Assembly: GCA_047630355.1 (NCBI GenBank)
Contig: JBLHXN010000009.1
Location: forward strand, 1 to 57,357
Direction: 5' to 3'
DNA from: JANQUM01 sp047630355
Lineage (GTDB): Bacteria; Bacteroidota; Bacteroidia; Cytophagales; Spirosomataceae
DNA length: 57,357 nucleotides
In this document: one piece after another, positions 1 to 8,133 of the stretch
Position numbering within the stretch: the stretch's first letter is position 1
Layout of the letters: the number at the start of each line of letters is the position of its first letter
Translations under genes and position numbers: made by a program
The notes under the pieces: generated by a model
What the model was told of the DNA's origin: nothing
The model's input: only the letters and a program-made list of their open reading frames with translations
Databases searched by the model: none

Positions 1-127
1 TAATAGAGAATGCCTTCGTACAATCATCAGGAAATCGAGCAGAAGTGGCAACGCTTTTGGGACGAAAACCAAACCTACAAAGTTGAAATAGATAAGACCA
101 AACCCAAGTTTTACGTGCTTGATATGT
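1..127 (+). repeat. Direct duplicate of the leuS 5' end (copy 1)
   Basis: Bases 1-127 are identical to 1272-1398, the nine bases before the leuS start codon plus the first 39 codons. Identity stops abruptly after the ATG of codon 39. The left boundary lies outside the window, so the duplicated unit is at least 127 bp and could include the leuS promoter. Perfect identity over 127 bp means the duplication is recent or kept uniform by recombination. Confidence 0.97.
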
Positions 128-171
128 ATTCAGTGGTGCGGGGTCTTTCGACCCTGCACATTCCCGTTTAA
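10..171 (+). pseudogene. leuS: Truncated leuS fragment (first 39 codons)
   Basis: This reading frame starts exactly like the intact leuS at 1281 and keeps codons 1-39. It then runs through the REP-like hairpin as 14 unrelated codons to a TAA at 169-171. It ends before the HIGH-type motif, so it cannot make a working synthetase. Any transcript from the promoter outside the left edge would encode a 53-residue peptide. The sequence shows a 5' fragment of leuS joined to the RAYT element; whether it is expressed cannot be judged. Confidence 0.9.
133..160 (+). repeat. REP-like hairpin, left
   Basis: The sequence begins GTGGTGCGGGGTC and folds into a 10-bp stem (136-145 with 150-159, including one G-T pair) around a TTTC loop. 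The same motif, with two changes, occurs on the opposite strand at 799-825, on the other side of the transposase gene. A GTGGTG foot followed by a GC-rich hairpin is what RAYT enzymes are known to bind. Confidence 0.75.
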
Positions 172-182
172 GGTTTTTTCCG

Positions 183-734
183 TTAAAAATATTCTAAGTA
201 ATGTGTCAAATTTACTAAAATTGGTTTGTCTAAATAGTAAAATTTCGCACTTGAATAAAAATAATCGCTCGGTTTTTCAGCTAATCCCCAATGCGGTTGT
301 GAAGGGTTATTGTGAATGTATTTTAGTTTGGTCTCCACAACTTCACGTTTGCCAAGCCAAACGTCATCGAAGCCATCCATCCAAACCTTGTATTTCTGCC
401 GCTTCTCTTCAAATATTAGTTTTTGAAGCAGTTCCGTTTTACCTACTTCTTGAAGTAATCGACGAATATGAGTCGAAGTAAACTTCTTGAAGTCTCGCAT
501 CAGATTACTGAGCTGATTCTCTTCATCATTAAAAATAACTATCAGGTGCAGATGGTTCGGCATTATGACGTATCCTAAAATCTCCGCATTATACTTATCA
601 GTCACAAAATTAAGGCTATTGCAAATCAACTCGAAGAAAGGCGGACTGTCAAAAATATGAAGCCATTGATTGCAAGTTGTGGTCACAAAAAAGCACCGCT
701 TGTGTTTTAATTGGCTACGGTTTCTTAATCCCAT
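183..734 (-). CDS. REP-associated tyrosine transposase (RAYT, Y1/HUH family)
   Basis: This is a 183-residue single-strand DNA transposase of the Y1_Tnp/IS200-like superfamily. The HUH metal-binding motif is His61-Leu-His63 within MPNHLHLIV, and the likely nucleophile is Tyr139 in KYIHNNP. The length is normal for RAYTs. RAYTs are single-copy, domesticated-looking relatives of IS200 transposases that recognise REP hairpins; here such hairpins flank the gene in inverted orientation. The frame is intact from ATG to TAA, so the gene may still be active. Its position directly after a cut leuS fragment suggests a role in forming that junction, but this is inference. Confidence 0.9.
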   Translation of the reverse strand: MGLRNRSQLKHKRCFFVTTTCNQWLHIFDSPPFFELICNSLNFVTDKYNAEILGYVIMPNHLHLIVIFNDEENQLSNLMRDFKKFTSTHIRRLLQEVGKTELLQKLIFEEKRQKYKVWMDGFDDVWLGKREVVETKLKYIHNNPSQPHWGLAEKPSDYFYSSAKFYYLDKPILVNLTHYLEYF

Positions 735-795
735 TGTTATATTTTTTCAGTTTTTAGCAAACCCCTTCATCTCCTCCGGGAATGCGTTATACAAT

Positions 796-827
796 CATGT
801 ATCGGGTCTAAGACCCGACACCACATG
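796..827 (-). repeat. REP-like hairpin, right (inverted)
   Basis: Read on the minus strand this begins GTGGTGTCGGGTC, matching the left hairpin at 11 of 13 positions. The 7-bp core stem (802-808 with 812-818) has a TAA loop and is extended by two further pairs after one mismatch. CATG/CATG bases bracket it. With the left copy it forms a convergent pair around the RAYT gene. Confidence 0.75.
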
Positions 828-858
828 AAAAGTTAATATTTTTCATTTTAGAACGCTT

Positions 859-1089
859 TTAACTATTTTCCTGAATAAACTGATTCACCAGTTTTTTAAA
901 TTCTTTGTTCTCAGTATTTGTTAATTTTCTTAATTCGCTTTTCTTGAATCCCAATAATTCTGCCTTTACAAAACTTTCATTAATAACTTTCCAATATTCT
1001 ACAATGATATTCTTAGAATTAATATCAACTGTAGTACAATAATGTCTTGAATTATCTCCTATAACTTTTACGTTTTGGTATAGTTTCAT
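859..1089 (-). CDS. Small hypothetical protein (76 aa)
   Basis: This is an AT-rich frame with a good ATG and a normal stop, encoding a soluble protein without signal peptide or membrane segment. The first half looks beta-rich; the second half is Lys/Glu-rich and probably helical. I do not recognise the family. It lies between the RAYT element and leuS, on the strand opposite to leuS, inside the segment separating the two leuS copies, so it may have arrived with the rearrangement. No promoter motif is evident. It could be a real accessory gene or a chance frame. Confidence 0.5.
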   Translation of the reverse strand: MKLYQNVKVIGDNSRHYCTTVDINSKNIIVEYWKVINESFVKAELLGFKKSELRKLTNTENKEFKKLVNQFIQENS

Positions 1090-1106
1090 CGTATGACTTT
1101 ATTCGT

Positions 1107-1134
1107 GTTATAAATATTCTAAAATAACGTGTCA
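1107..1134 (-). repeat. Imperfect copy of the RAYT gene 3' end
   Basis: This stretch matches 182-208 in about 24 of 28 aligned columns. Bases 182-208 encode the last residues of the RAYT (THYLEYF and stop). Read on the minus strand with one T removed, 1107-1134 would encode TRYLEYL and a stop, so it may be the eroded tail of another RAYT copy. The match is short and AT-rich, so chance is not excluded. Confidence 0.4.
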
Positions 1135-1236
1135 GCCTTCGGCAAAAAAATCCCAATTCCTCAACTATCGGTTAAAATAACAGACAGCACGACCAACATC
1201 CCTTCCCTCAAATCTAATACTTTATTCAATTCTTGC

Positions 1237-1244
1237 TAAATTTG
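1237..1244 (+). promoter_or_regulatory. Candidate -7 element for leuS
   Basis: TAAATTTG matches the Bacteroidota -7 consensus TAnnTTTG and lies 36 bp before the leuS ATG. No convincing -33 TTTG is present at the usual spacing. Whether the truncated copy carries the same element cannot be seen, because its upstream region is outside the window. Confidence 0.5.
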
Positions 1245-1280
1245 TCGGATTAATTTCCACACGCAACGAAATAATAGAGA

Positions 1281-4085
1281 ATGCCTTCGTACAATCATCA
1301 GGAAATCGAGCAGAAGTGGCAACGCTTTTGGGACGAAAACCAAACCTACAAAGTTGAAATAGATAAGACCAAACCCAAGTTTTACGTGCTTGATATGTTT
1401 CCGTACCCGTCGGGGGCGGGGCTGCACGTGGGGCATCCGTTGGGCTATATTGCCTCAGACATTTACGCCAGGTTTAAAAAAATGAAGGGTTTCAATGTCT
1501 TGCACCCCATGGGTTTTGACTCGTTCGGTTTACCCGCCGAGCAGTACGCCATTCAAACGGGGCAGCATCCGGCAAAAACCACGGAGGAAAATATCACGAC
1601 GTACATTTCACAATTAAAAAACCTTGGTTTTGGCTATGATTGGAGTCGGGAAATTCGTACTTCAAGCCCTGAGTACTACAAATGGACGCAGTGGATTTTC
1701 ATGCAGTTGTTCAATTCGTGGTACAATAAAGAAACCGACAAAGCGGAGAATATTTCAACGCTGATTGCCAAATTCGAGCAAAACGGAACTGACGTCGTGC
1801 AAGCCGCTTGCAACGACGATGCCGAAGAATTTGACGCTGATTTCTGGAACAGATTGAGCGAAGAACGCAAGTACGAAATCACGTTTCAATACCGCCTGAC
1901 TTATTTGTCAGAATCGGTCGTGAATTTTTGTCCGGCGTTGGGCATGGTACTTTCCAACGACGAAGTAAAAGACGGCGTTTCGGAGCGGGGCGGACATCCG
2001 GTTTTTCAGAAAAAAATGAAGCAGTGGGTCATGCGAATCACCGCCTATTGCGACCGCTTGATAAATGGTTTAAATTTCATTGATTGGTCGGAGTCGTTGA
2101 AAGAACAGCAACGCAACTGGATTGGCAGATCGGTCGGAGCGATGGTTACGTTCAAAACCGAGTTTTTGGAGAAAGAAATTGAAGTGTTTACCACGCGGGT
2201 TGATACCATTTACGGCGTAACGTTTATGGTCGTCGCTCCCGAACACGAATTAGTACCCAAATTGACAACTTCCTTGCACCAAGAAGCTATTGATAATTAC
2301 ATTGCCGAAACAAAGAAACGCTCGGAACTTGATCGCGTTTCTGACGTAAAAACTGTTTCGGGAGCGTTTACGGGAAGTTATTGCATCAATCCGGTTAGCG
2401 GATTGAAAGTTCCGGTTTTTATCGCTGATTATGTATTGGCGGGTTACGGAACTGGTGCGGTAATGGCGGTTCCGTCGGGAGATCAACGGGATTGGAACTT
2501 CGCTAAACATTTTGATTTGTCAATAATTCCGATTTTAGATACGCAGAATTATGAACTCGAAGCTGACAACACTAAAGAAGGAAAGTATATCAATTCGGAG
2601 TTGATAAATGGTTTAGCGTACGAAGAAGCTTCGCAAAAAGTAATCGACTTTTTGGAGGAACACGGTAAAGGCTACGGCAAAGTAAATTACCGGTTGCGAG
2701 ACGCCGTTTTTGCCCGTCAACGCTATTGGGGTGAACCCGTTCCGGTTTATTACAAAAACGATTTGCCATATTTAGTGGAAGAAGCTGATTTGCCGATTTT
2801 GCTTCCCGAAATTGATAAATATTTACCAACCGAAGAAGGCGAACCGCCTTTAGGAAGAGCCGAAGATTGGAATTATAACGGACACGATTTTGAGCTTTCT
2901 ACTATGCCCGGTTGGGCGGGAAGTAGCTGGTATTTTTACCGTTACATGGATTCTAAAAACGAAGACGCTTTTGCCTCCGAAGAAGCGGTAAATTACTGGC
3001 AGGACGTTGATTTGTACCTGGGCGGAACCGAACACGCAACGGGGCATTTACTTTACAGCCGTTTCTGGAATAAATTCTTGTACGATATTGGACTCGTTCC
3101 GCAAGATGAATTTGCCAAGAAACTGGTGAATCAAGGAATGATTCAGGGCGTTATCGAAAACGTTTATTTCCATAAAACCGAAAAGAAATTTATCAGTGCA
3201 GATTTATCGGGAAATTATCTCAAAGATGATTTAACACTCATGCCTTGCAATATTGACTTCGTGACTGATTACGGATCGAAAGATTCGTATATGACGGCGG
3301 AAGGAGTGGAGCAATTCAGAAACTGGCGTGCGGAATACGCAAACGCTGTTTTTGAAATGGGAGCGGATAATAAATTCCTGACAATTTCGGAAGTTGGGAA
3401 AATGTCGAAGTCGAAATACAATGTGGTTAATCCTGACGATATTGTGGCTCGCTACGGAGCGGACACGTTCAGAATGTACGAAATGTTCTTGGGGCCATTG
3501 ACCGAAAGTAAACCGTGGGATACGCGGGGAATTGAAGGAACGTACCGTTTTATCAAAAAACTCTGGCGTTTATTCCACGATCAGAACGACGTTTGGATTG
3601 TGAACGAAGACGAGCCGACAAAAGACGAGTTAAAATCATTGCACAAAGCCATCAAAAAAGTGGGTGAAGACATTGAAAACTTATCTTTCAATACTTCGGT
3701 GAGTATGTTTATGGTTTGCGTGAATGAGTTGAGCAGTCAGAAATGCCACAAGAAAGCAATTTTGCAGGAACTTATAATTGTACTGAATCCTTACGCTCCG
3801 CACATCACGGAAGAACTTTGGACACTATTGGGCAACGAAGCCGGAACAATCACCAGTCAGATATTTCCCGTTTACAACGCTCAATACCTGAAAGAAGACA
3901 GCATAGAATACCCAATTCAGATAAACGGAAAAGTACGTAGCACGATGACTTTTGATGCCGCTGCTTCCAAAGAGCAAATCGAGCAAGAAGTTCTCGCCGA
4001 CGAAACCGTTCAGAAATGGATGGAAGGAAAACCTGCGAAGAAGGTAATCGTTGTTCCGAAAAGAATTGTGAATGTTGTGATATAA
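1281..4085 (+). CDS. leuS: Leucine--tRNA ligase (LeuRS)
   Basis: LeuRS charges tRNA-Leu with leucine in the cytoplasm. The 934-residue class I synthetase is complete. The HIGH-type motif is HVGH at residues 49-52, the KMSKS signature sits at 707-711, and the CP1 editing domain shows TTRVDTIYG. Length and insertions suit the Bacteroidota form. The ATG is fixed by the MPSYNHQ-type N-terminus. The first 39 codons are duplicated upstream (1-127), but the gene itself is unbroken. A GDPD lipoprotein gene follows after 6 bp, so the two are probably co-transcribed. Confidence 0.98.
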   Translation: MPSYNHQEIEQKWQRFWDENQTYKVEIDKTKPKFYVLDMFPYPSGAGLHVGHPLGYIASDIYARFKKMKGFNVLHPMGFDSFGLPAEQYAIQTGQHPAKTTEENITTYISQLKNLGFGYDWSREIRTSSPEYYKWTQWIFMQLFNSWYNKETDKAENISTLIAKFEQNGTDVVQAACNDDAEEFDADFWNRLSEERKYEITFQYRLTYLSESVVNFCPALGMVLSNDEVKDGVSERGGHPVFQKKMKQWVMRITAYCDRLINGLNFIDWSESLKEQQRNWIGRSVGAMVTFKTEFLEKEIEVFTTRVDTIYGVTFMVVAPEHELVPKLTTSLHQEAIDNYIAETKKRSELDRVSDVKTVSGAFTGSYCINPVSGLKVPVFIADYVLAGYGTGAVMAVPSGDQRDWNFAKHFDLSIIPILDTQNYELEADNTKEGKYINSELINGLAYEEASQKVIDFLEEHGKGYGKVNYRLRDAVFARQRYWGEPVPVYYKNDLPYLVEEADLPILLPEIDKYLPTEEGEPPLGRAEDWNYNGHDFELSTMPGWAGSSWYFYRYMDSKNEDAFASEEAVNYWQDVDLYLGGTEHATGHLLYSRFWNKFLYDIGLVPQDEFAKKLVNQGMIQGVIENVYFHKTEKKFISADLSGNYLKDDLTLMPCNIDFVTDYGSKDSYMTAEGVEQFRNWRAEYANAVFEMGADNKFLTISEVGKMSKSKYNVVNPDDIVARYGADTFRMYEMFLGPLTESKPWDTRGIEGTYRFIKKLWRLFHDQNDVWIVNEDEPTKDELKSLHKAIKKVGEDIENLSFNTSVSMFMVCVNELSSQKCHKKAILQELIIVLNPYAPHITEELWTLLGNEAGTITSQIFPVYNAQYLKEDSIEYPIQINGKVRSTMTFDAAASKEQIEQEVLADETVQKWMEGKPAKKVIVVPKRIVNVVI

Positions 4086-4091
4086 AATAAG

Positions 4092-4952
4092 ATGAAAAAA
4101 CTAATTCTTCTCCTTTCCGTATTCACAATCTCCTGCAAAACGGTTGAGGTTAAACGGCTGAATGTTAAATTTTTACCCGAATTTCTAACTTACTCCGAAA
4201 ACTGGAAACCGTTGGTTTCGGTGCATCGGGGTGGGGGGGAAGAAGCGGGAGTTCCTGAAAATGCGTTGGAATCGTTTCAGCATTACGCGAAGCAATTTCC
4301 TTGCGTTATTGAGTGCGACTTACGCTTGACGAAAGACAGCGTAATTGTTTTATTGCACGATTATGAACTCGACCGAACAACAAACGGAACGGGTAAACTC
4401 TTTGACTACACTTATAAAGAAGTTTCTGGTTTCTTGCTGGAAGACAACGCCGGACAAATCACCACGTACACCATTCCGACTTTGGAAAAAGCTTTGAACT
4501 GGGGAAAGGGTAAAGTGATTTACACGCTTGATGTAAAGCGGGAAACGCCGTTTGAAAAGGTGGTGGAAATGATTGAAAAAACAAAATCGCAGAACAGTGC
4601 GGTTGTAATCACGTACAATGTGGATGATGCGGTAAAAGTTCATAAATTGAACCCTAACCTGATGATTTCTGTAACTGCCCGCAGCGAGGTAGAATATCAA
4701 CGTTTGGCGGATGCCGGAATTCCTGATGACCGCATGGTGGCGTTCATCGGAACGCGTGAACCGAAATCAGAATTCAATAAATTTTTGCACGAAAAAGGAA
4801 TTGTAACTATTTTGGGAACGCTTGGCAACTTAGACAAAATGGCGGCGGCAAAAGGAAACGATTTATATCAAAAATGGGTCAGCGAAGGAGCAGATATAAT
4901 TGCAACCGACAGACCAAATGAAGTAAGCCGAACTGTAAATGTAAACGAATAA
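4092..4952 (+). CDS. Glycerophosphodiester phosphodiesterase lipoprotein
   Basis: This enzyme family hydrolyses glycerophosphodiesters to glycerol-3-phosphate and an alcohol. The 286-residue protein begins with a short signal peptide ending in TISC, so Cys15 would be lipidated and the enzyme anchored in the envelope. GDPD motifs are in order: His45-Arg46-Gly, the following PENALESF, an ECDLR metal-binding segment and the catalytic HD at 89-90. The conserved TDRP near the C-terminus is also present. It is 6 bp downstream of leuS and 27 bp upstream of an exported peptidase. Confidence 0.93.
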   Translation: MKKLILLLSVFTISCKTVEVKRLNVKFLPEFLTYSENWKPLVSVHRGGGEEAGVPENALESFQHYAKQFPCVIECDLRLTKDSVIVLLHDYELDRTTNGTGKLFDYTYKEVSGFLLEDNAGQITTYTIPTLEKALNWGKGKVIYTLDVKRETPFEKVVEMIEKTKSQNSAVVITYNVDDAVKVHKLNPNLMISVTARSEVEYQRLADAGIPDDRMVAFIGTREPKSEFNKFLHEKGIVTILGTLGNLDKMAAAKGNDLYQKWVSEGADIIATDRPNEVSRTVNVNE

Positions 4953-4979
4953 AAAACCAACCCTAACCTTAAATAAACA

Positions 4980-6275
4980 ATGAAACTTTACGCCCTTCTA
5001 TTTTCTATTGCTGCATTTGCGGCAACAGCACAAAGCAATCTGAAGCCGAAAATTGATTCGGAAACAGCAAAAATCAATGACCAGGTTATCGAATGGCGGC
5101 GTGATTTTCACACCCATCCCGAACTCGGAAACGAAGAGGTTAGAACTGCCGCAATTGTTGCGAAGCATCTGAAAAAACTCGGTTTTGAAGTTCAGGAAGG
5201 AATTGCGGTAACGGGAGTTGTCGGAATCTTACGCGGAGGAAAGCCTGGTCCGGTTGTAGCTCTTCGTGCTGATATGGATGCCTTGCCAGTTACTGAACGC
5301 GTAGATGTACCATTTAAATCTAATGCAACAACAACTTACAACGGACAAGAAACTGGTGTCATGCACGCTTGCGGGCACGATAGCCACGTGGCTATGTTAA
5401 TGGGAGTTGCGGAAGTATTGGCTTCGATGAAGGCAGACTTGAAAGGAACGGTCAAACTCTTTTTTCAACCCGCCGAAGAAGGCGTTTATAGTACCGATAA
5501 GCCGTTTGGGGCGAACGCCATGATTTTAGAGGGCTGCATGGAAAACCCTAAAGTTGATGCCGTTTTCGGATTGCATATTAATTCACAAACTCCTGCTGGG
5601 CACATTACCTACCGTCCGGGAGCTATAATGGCGGCAGTTGATAATTTAAATATTACATTAAAAGGAAAGCAGACGCACGGAGCTTACCCGTGGTCAGGAA
5701 ACGACCCAATTGTGGCAGCTTCGCAGATTGTGATGGGCTTGCAGACTATTGTGAGCAGAAACGTAAGTTTGATTGAAAATCCCGCGGTCGTAACAGTTGG
5801 TGCAATTCACGGTGGAATTCGGAATAATATTATTTCGGAAGATTTAAAAATGATTGGTACAATTCGTACGCTTGGCGTTGAGCAGCGTGAATTAGTGCAC
5901 CGCAGAATTACAGAAATTGCGGAAGGAATTGGTAAAAGTGCGGGTGTCGAAACTACGGTTTATATCGAAAGTGGTTATCCGGTAACTTATAACGACTTAG
6001 AACTGACCAAGAAAATGGTTCCGTCGTTGAATGCCGCCGCTGGCGAAGCGAATGTACAGGTAAAAAGTGCGGTCATGGGAGCGGAGGATTTTAGTTACTA
6101 CCAGCAAAAAGCACCAGGTTTATTCTTTTTCTTAGGAGCAATGGATCTTGATAAAAAACCCGAAGACGTAGCCGCTCACCACACACCAGATTTTTACCTC
6201 AACGAATCAGGTTTTCACGTGGGTGTCAAAGCACTTTCTTACCTAGTAGTTGATTATTTTGAAATGAACAAATGA
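4980..6275 (+). CDS. Exported M20-family amidohydrolase
   Basis: The family hydrolyses N-acyl amino acids or similar amides with two zinc ions. The 431-residue protein has an N-terminal signal peptide (about residues 1-18, ending ATAQS), so it acts in the periplasm or outside. Zinc-site motifs are visible: HTHPELGNEE, then HACGHDSH with Cys131 and His133, FFQPAEEG, and MGAEDFSYY near the C-terminus. The dimerisation-domain segment HGAYPW is also recognisable. The closest families are hippurate hydrolase/N-acyl-amino-acid amidohydrolase; the real substrate is unknown. It follows the GDPD gene closely and may share its transcript. Confidence 0.92.
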   Translation: MKLYALLFSIAAFAATAQSNLKPKIDSETAKINDQVIEWRRDFHTHPELGNEEVRTAAIVAKHLKKLGFEVQEGIAVTGVVGILRGGKPGPVVALRADMDALPVTERVDVPFKSNATTTYNGQETGVMHACGHDSHVAMLMGVAEVLASMKADLKGTVKLFFQPAEEGVYSTDKPFGANAMILEGCMENPKVDAVFGLHINSQTPAGHITYRPGAIMAAVDNLNITLKGKQTHGAYPWSGNDPIVAASQIVMGLQTIVSRNVSLIENPAVVTVGAIHGGIRNNIISEDLKMIGTIRTLGVEQRELVHRRITEIAEGIGKSAGVETTVYIESGYPVTYNDLELTKKMVPSLNAAAGEANVQVKSAVMGAEDFSYYQQKAPGLFFFLGAMDLDKKPEDVAAHHTPDFYLNESGFHVGVKALSYLVVDYFEMNK

Positions 6276-6357
6276 TAATTTTCGGTGAAAGAGGGAAGGG
6301 GCAACGGAACTCGCTTGCCACTTTCCAAACTCACTCTAACTTTTAATCTCTAAAAAC

Positions 6358-6978
6358 GTGGCGGCAGAAATCATACATATTCACCCCGAAAATCCGCAAT
6401 TCAGACTTATTGAGCAAGTTGTGAAGGTGTTACGTGACGGCGGAATCGTGATATACCCAACAGATACGGTGTACGCGATGGGTTGTGATATCAACCAGAA
6501 TCGGGCGATTGAGCGGCTGTCGAAAATCAAAGGCGTAAAGGTTAAGAAAAATAATTTTTCGATTATCTGCAATGACCTGAGTGGTATTTCCACTTACGCA
6601 AAAGTGTCGAATCAGGCATTTAAAACCATGAAAAGTTACGTTCCGGGACCGTTTACTTTCATTCTTCCCGCAACAAATGATTTACCGAAGCTGCTTCAAA
6701 CCAACCGGAAGTCAATTGGTATCAGAGTGCCTAATCATCCGATTCCGTTGGAGATTGTGCGGCAATTGGGAAACCCGATAATTACTACTTCGGTAAAAGA
6801 TGATATCGACGATATTATTGAATACCCGAATGAGATTGACATGATTTACGAGTTGAATAAAAATAATGCTGATTTGATAATCGACGGAAGTTGGTGCGGC
6901 ATGATTCCGTCAACGGTTGTTGATATGACAACGGATGATTTCGAGGTGATTCGTGAAGGTTTGGGCGAGTTTGAGTAA
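6358..6978 (+). CDS. YciO/Sua5/YrdC-family protein
   Basis: This family includes the L-threonylcarbamoyladenylate synthase of tRNA t6A synthesis and the related YciO proteins of unclear role. The 206-residue length equals typical YciO and lacks the Sua5 C-terminal domain. The nucleotide/RNA-binding fold is indicated by YPTDTVYAMGCD, the KxxKKNNFS loop, VPGPFTFIL and the SIGIRVPNHP segment. The start is a GTG at 6358; no better ATG precedes the conserved N-terminus. I cannot tell from sequence alone whether it is the t6A enzyme or the YciO paralogue. Confidence 0.87.
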   Translation: MAAEIIHIHPENPQFRLIEQVVKVLRDGGIVIYPTDTVYAMGCDINQNRAIERLSKIKGVKVKKNNFSIICNDLSGISTYAKVSNQAFKTMKSYVPGPFTFILPATNDLPKLLQTNRKSIGIRVPNHPIPLEIVRQLGNPIITTSVKDDIDDIIEYPNEIDMIYELNKNNADLIIDGSWCGMIPSTVVDMTTDDFEVIREGLGEFE

Positions 6979-7044
6979 GTGATTTTCTTACTCGAATTTA
7001 GTGATTTGTACAATTAATAGTTGGTTGCTCGAAAAAACTTCTTC

Positions 7045-7068
7045 TTTCTTTGCCTTAATACAAAGAAA
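7045..7068. repeat. Inverted repeat between convergent genes
   Basis: TTTCTTTG and CAAAGAAA form a perfect 8-bp inverted repeat with an 8-bp loop (7053-7060). It lies in the 258-bp gap between two convergent genes. It could be a weak transcription end structure or part of a dispersed repeat. No gene is seen in this gap. Confidence 0.4.
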
Positions 7069-7121
7069 CAAAAATCAAGGTTGAATTTCTTTCTTAACGC
7101 TTTATAAACGACAAAACGCTA

Positions 7122-7159
7122 AATTTTACAAACTCACTTTGTTCAAACAGTGTAAAATT
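7122..7159. terminator. Possible bidirectional terminator hairpin
   Basis: AATTTTACA (7122-7130) pairs with TGTAAAATT (7151-7159), and inner bases CACTTTG/CAAACAGTG can extend the stem with a small bulge. It sits between convergent genes, where transcription from both sides should end. The stem is AT-rich, so strength is uncertain. Confidence 0.4.
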
Positions 7160-7236
7160 ATTAACGCATTCAGTCATTCATTAAGCTAAAATAGATGAGA
7201 CCGAAGGTTTTCGAACATTTCTTTCTAAACTCGTTT

Positions 7237-8133
7237 CTACTCATTAAATCCGTAAGAATAGCCTTCGGGCATTTTATGTTTCCAGCGGCGGTGCGTCCAG
7301 AGCCACATTTCGGGTCTGGCAATTATATCTTTCTCCAGCATTTCGGCGTGGCGTTGCATAATGAATCCAACGGGCTCTTTGGTTGGTTCCATGGTAATTA
7401 ATTCATAATCCATTTGGTAAAAACCTCTGCTGTGTTTTATCATTCGTCCGAAGTAAACGGGAATATTCTTTTGAACAGCAATTTTCTCCGTGCCGTTAAA
7501 AAACGACGTATCCTGATTCAGAAACTTTACCCAGTATGACTTTTTAGGCGGAGCGGCCTGATCATTTGCCAAACCGATCATTACGGGTGCGTTTGGTAGA
7601 TTATCAAGCACATGTCTCGTCCTGTGGGTGTGAAATAAATTTACTCCCAGCTTTTCCCTGCTTGTTTTGAACAACTTGTCAAAGTACTTATTGGTAAGCT
7701 GCCGGTAAGGTACAAACACTTTATGGTCAGTTGCTTGTGGAATCGCCATGCAGCCCCATTCGTAGTTTCCGTAATGCCCAACGGTCAAAATTACGTTCTT
7801 ATTTTCGTTGTATAAATCAACCAAAACCAAGTCTTTATCGGTCAATACTCGTGCGGCTAATTCTTTCTTTGAAATGGTAAAACCCTTAACTATTTCGATG
7901 AATAAGTCAGATAAGTGATGGTAAAAATCAACTTCTATTTTGAGTCTTTCTTCGTCAGTTTTTTCGGGAAAAGAATTTCTGAGATTCTCAGTAACTACCC
8001 TTTTTCGATACTTGAACACTTTGTAAAGCAACGGAAAAATTACGTAGTCAGACACAACGTATAAAACCTTCATCGGTAGTACCGAGAAGAAGTATAACAG
8101 TGGTAGTAAAAGATAAAAAGATAGGGCGGCCAT
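7237..8133 (-). CDS. Lipid A-type lysophospholipid acyltransferase (LpxL/HtrB-like)
   Basis: The family transfers a second acyl chain to lipid A precursors at the inner membrane. The 298-residue protein has an N-terminal membrane segment (about residues 5-35) and the HxxxxE active-site motif in VGHYGNYEW. Downstream conserved patches include NDQAAPP, FFNGTEKIA and the C-terminal PEMWLWTHRRWK, close to the family's HRRFK ending. The start codon overlaps the stop of the upstream nucleotidyltransferase gene by one base, so the two form a translationally coupled pair. Specificity (acyl chain length, primary or late acylation) cannot be read from the sequence. Confidence 0.9.
   Translation of the reverse strand: MAALSFYLLLPLLYFFSVLPMKVLYVVSDYVIFPLLYKVFKYRKRVVTENLRNSFPEKTDEERLKIEVDFYHHLSDLFIEIVKGFTISKKELAARVLTDKDLVLVDLYNENKNVILTVGHYGNYEWGCMAIPQATDHKVFVPYRQLTNKYFDKLFKTSREKLGVNLFHTHRTRHVLDNLPNAPVMIGLANDQAAPPKKSYWVKFLNQDTSFFNGTEKIAVQKNIPVYFGRMIKHSRGFYQMDYELITMEPTKEPVGFIMQRHAEMLEKDIIARPEMWLWTHRRWKHKMPEGYSYGFNE

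Larger units (their letters stand above)
128..830 (-). mobile_element. RAYT-type element (REP - transposase - inverted REP)
   Basis: The segment runs from where leuS identity stops (127) to just past the second REP-like hairpin (about 827). It holds one HUH/Y1 transposase gene between two hairpins in opposite orientation, the arrangement described for REP-associated tyrosine transposases. There are no IS-type terminal repeats beyond the hairpins, and no target-site duplication could be recognised. Exact ends are inferred from the leuS breakpoint on the left and the hairpin edge on the right. Confidence 0.7.

Noticed and set aside
119..481. Plus-strand open frame opposite the RAYT gene
   Set aside because: It is the complement of an intact RAYT gene with clear HUH and Tyr motifs, has no family features and overlaps the REP hairpin.
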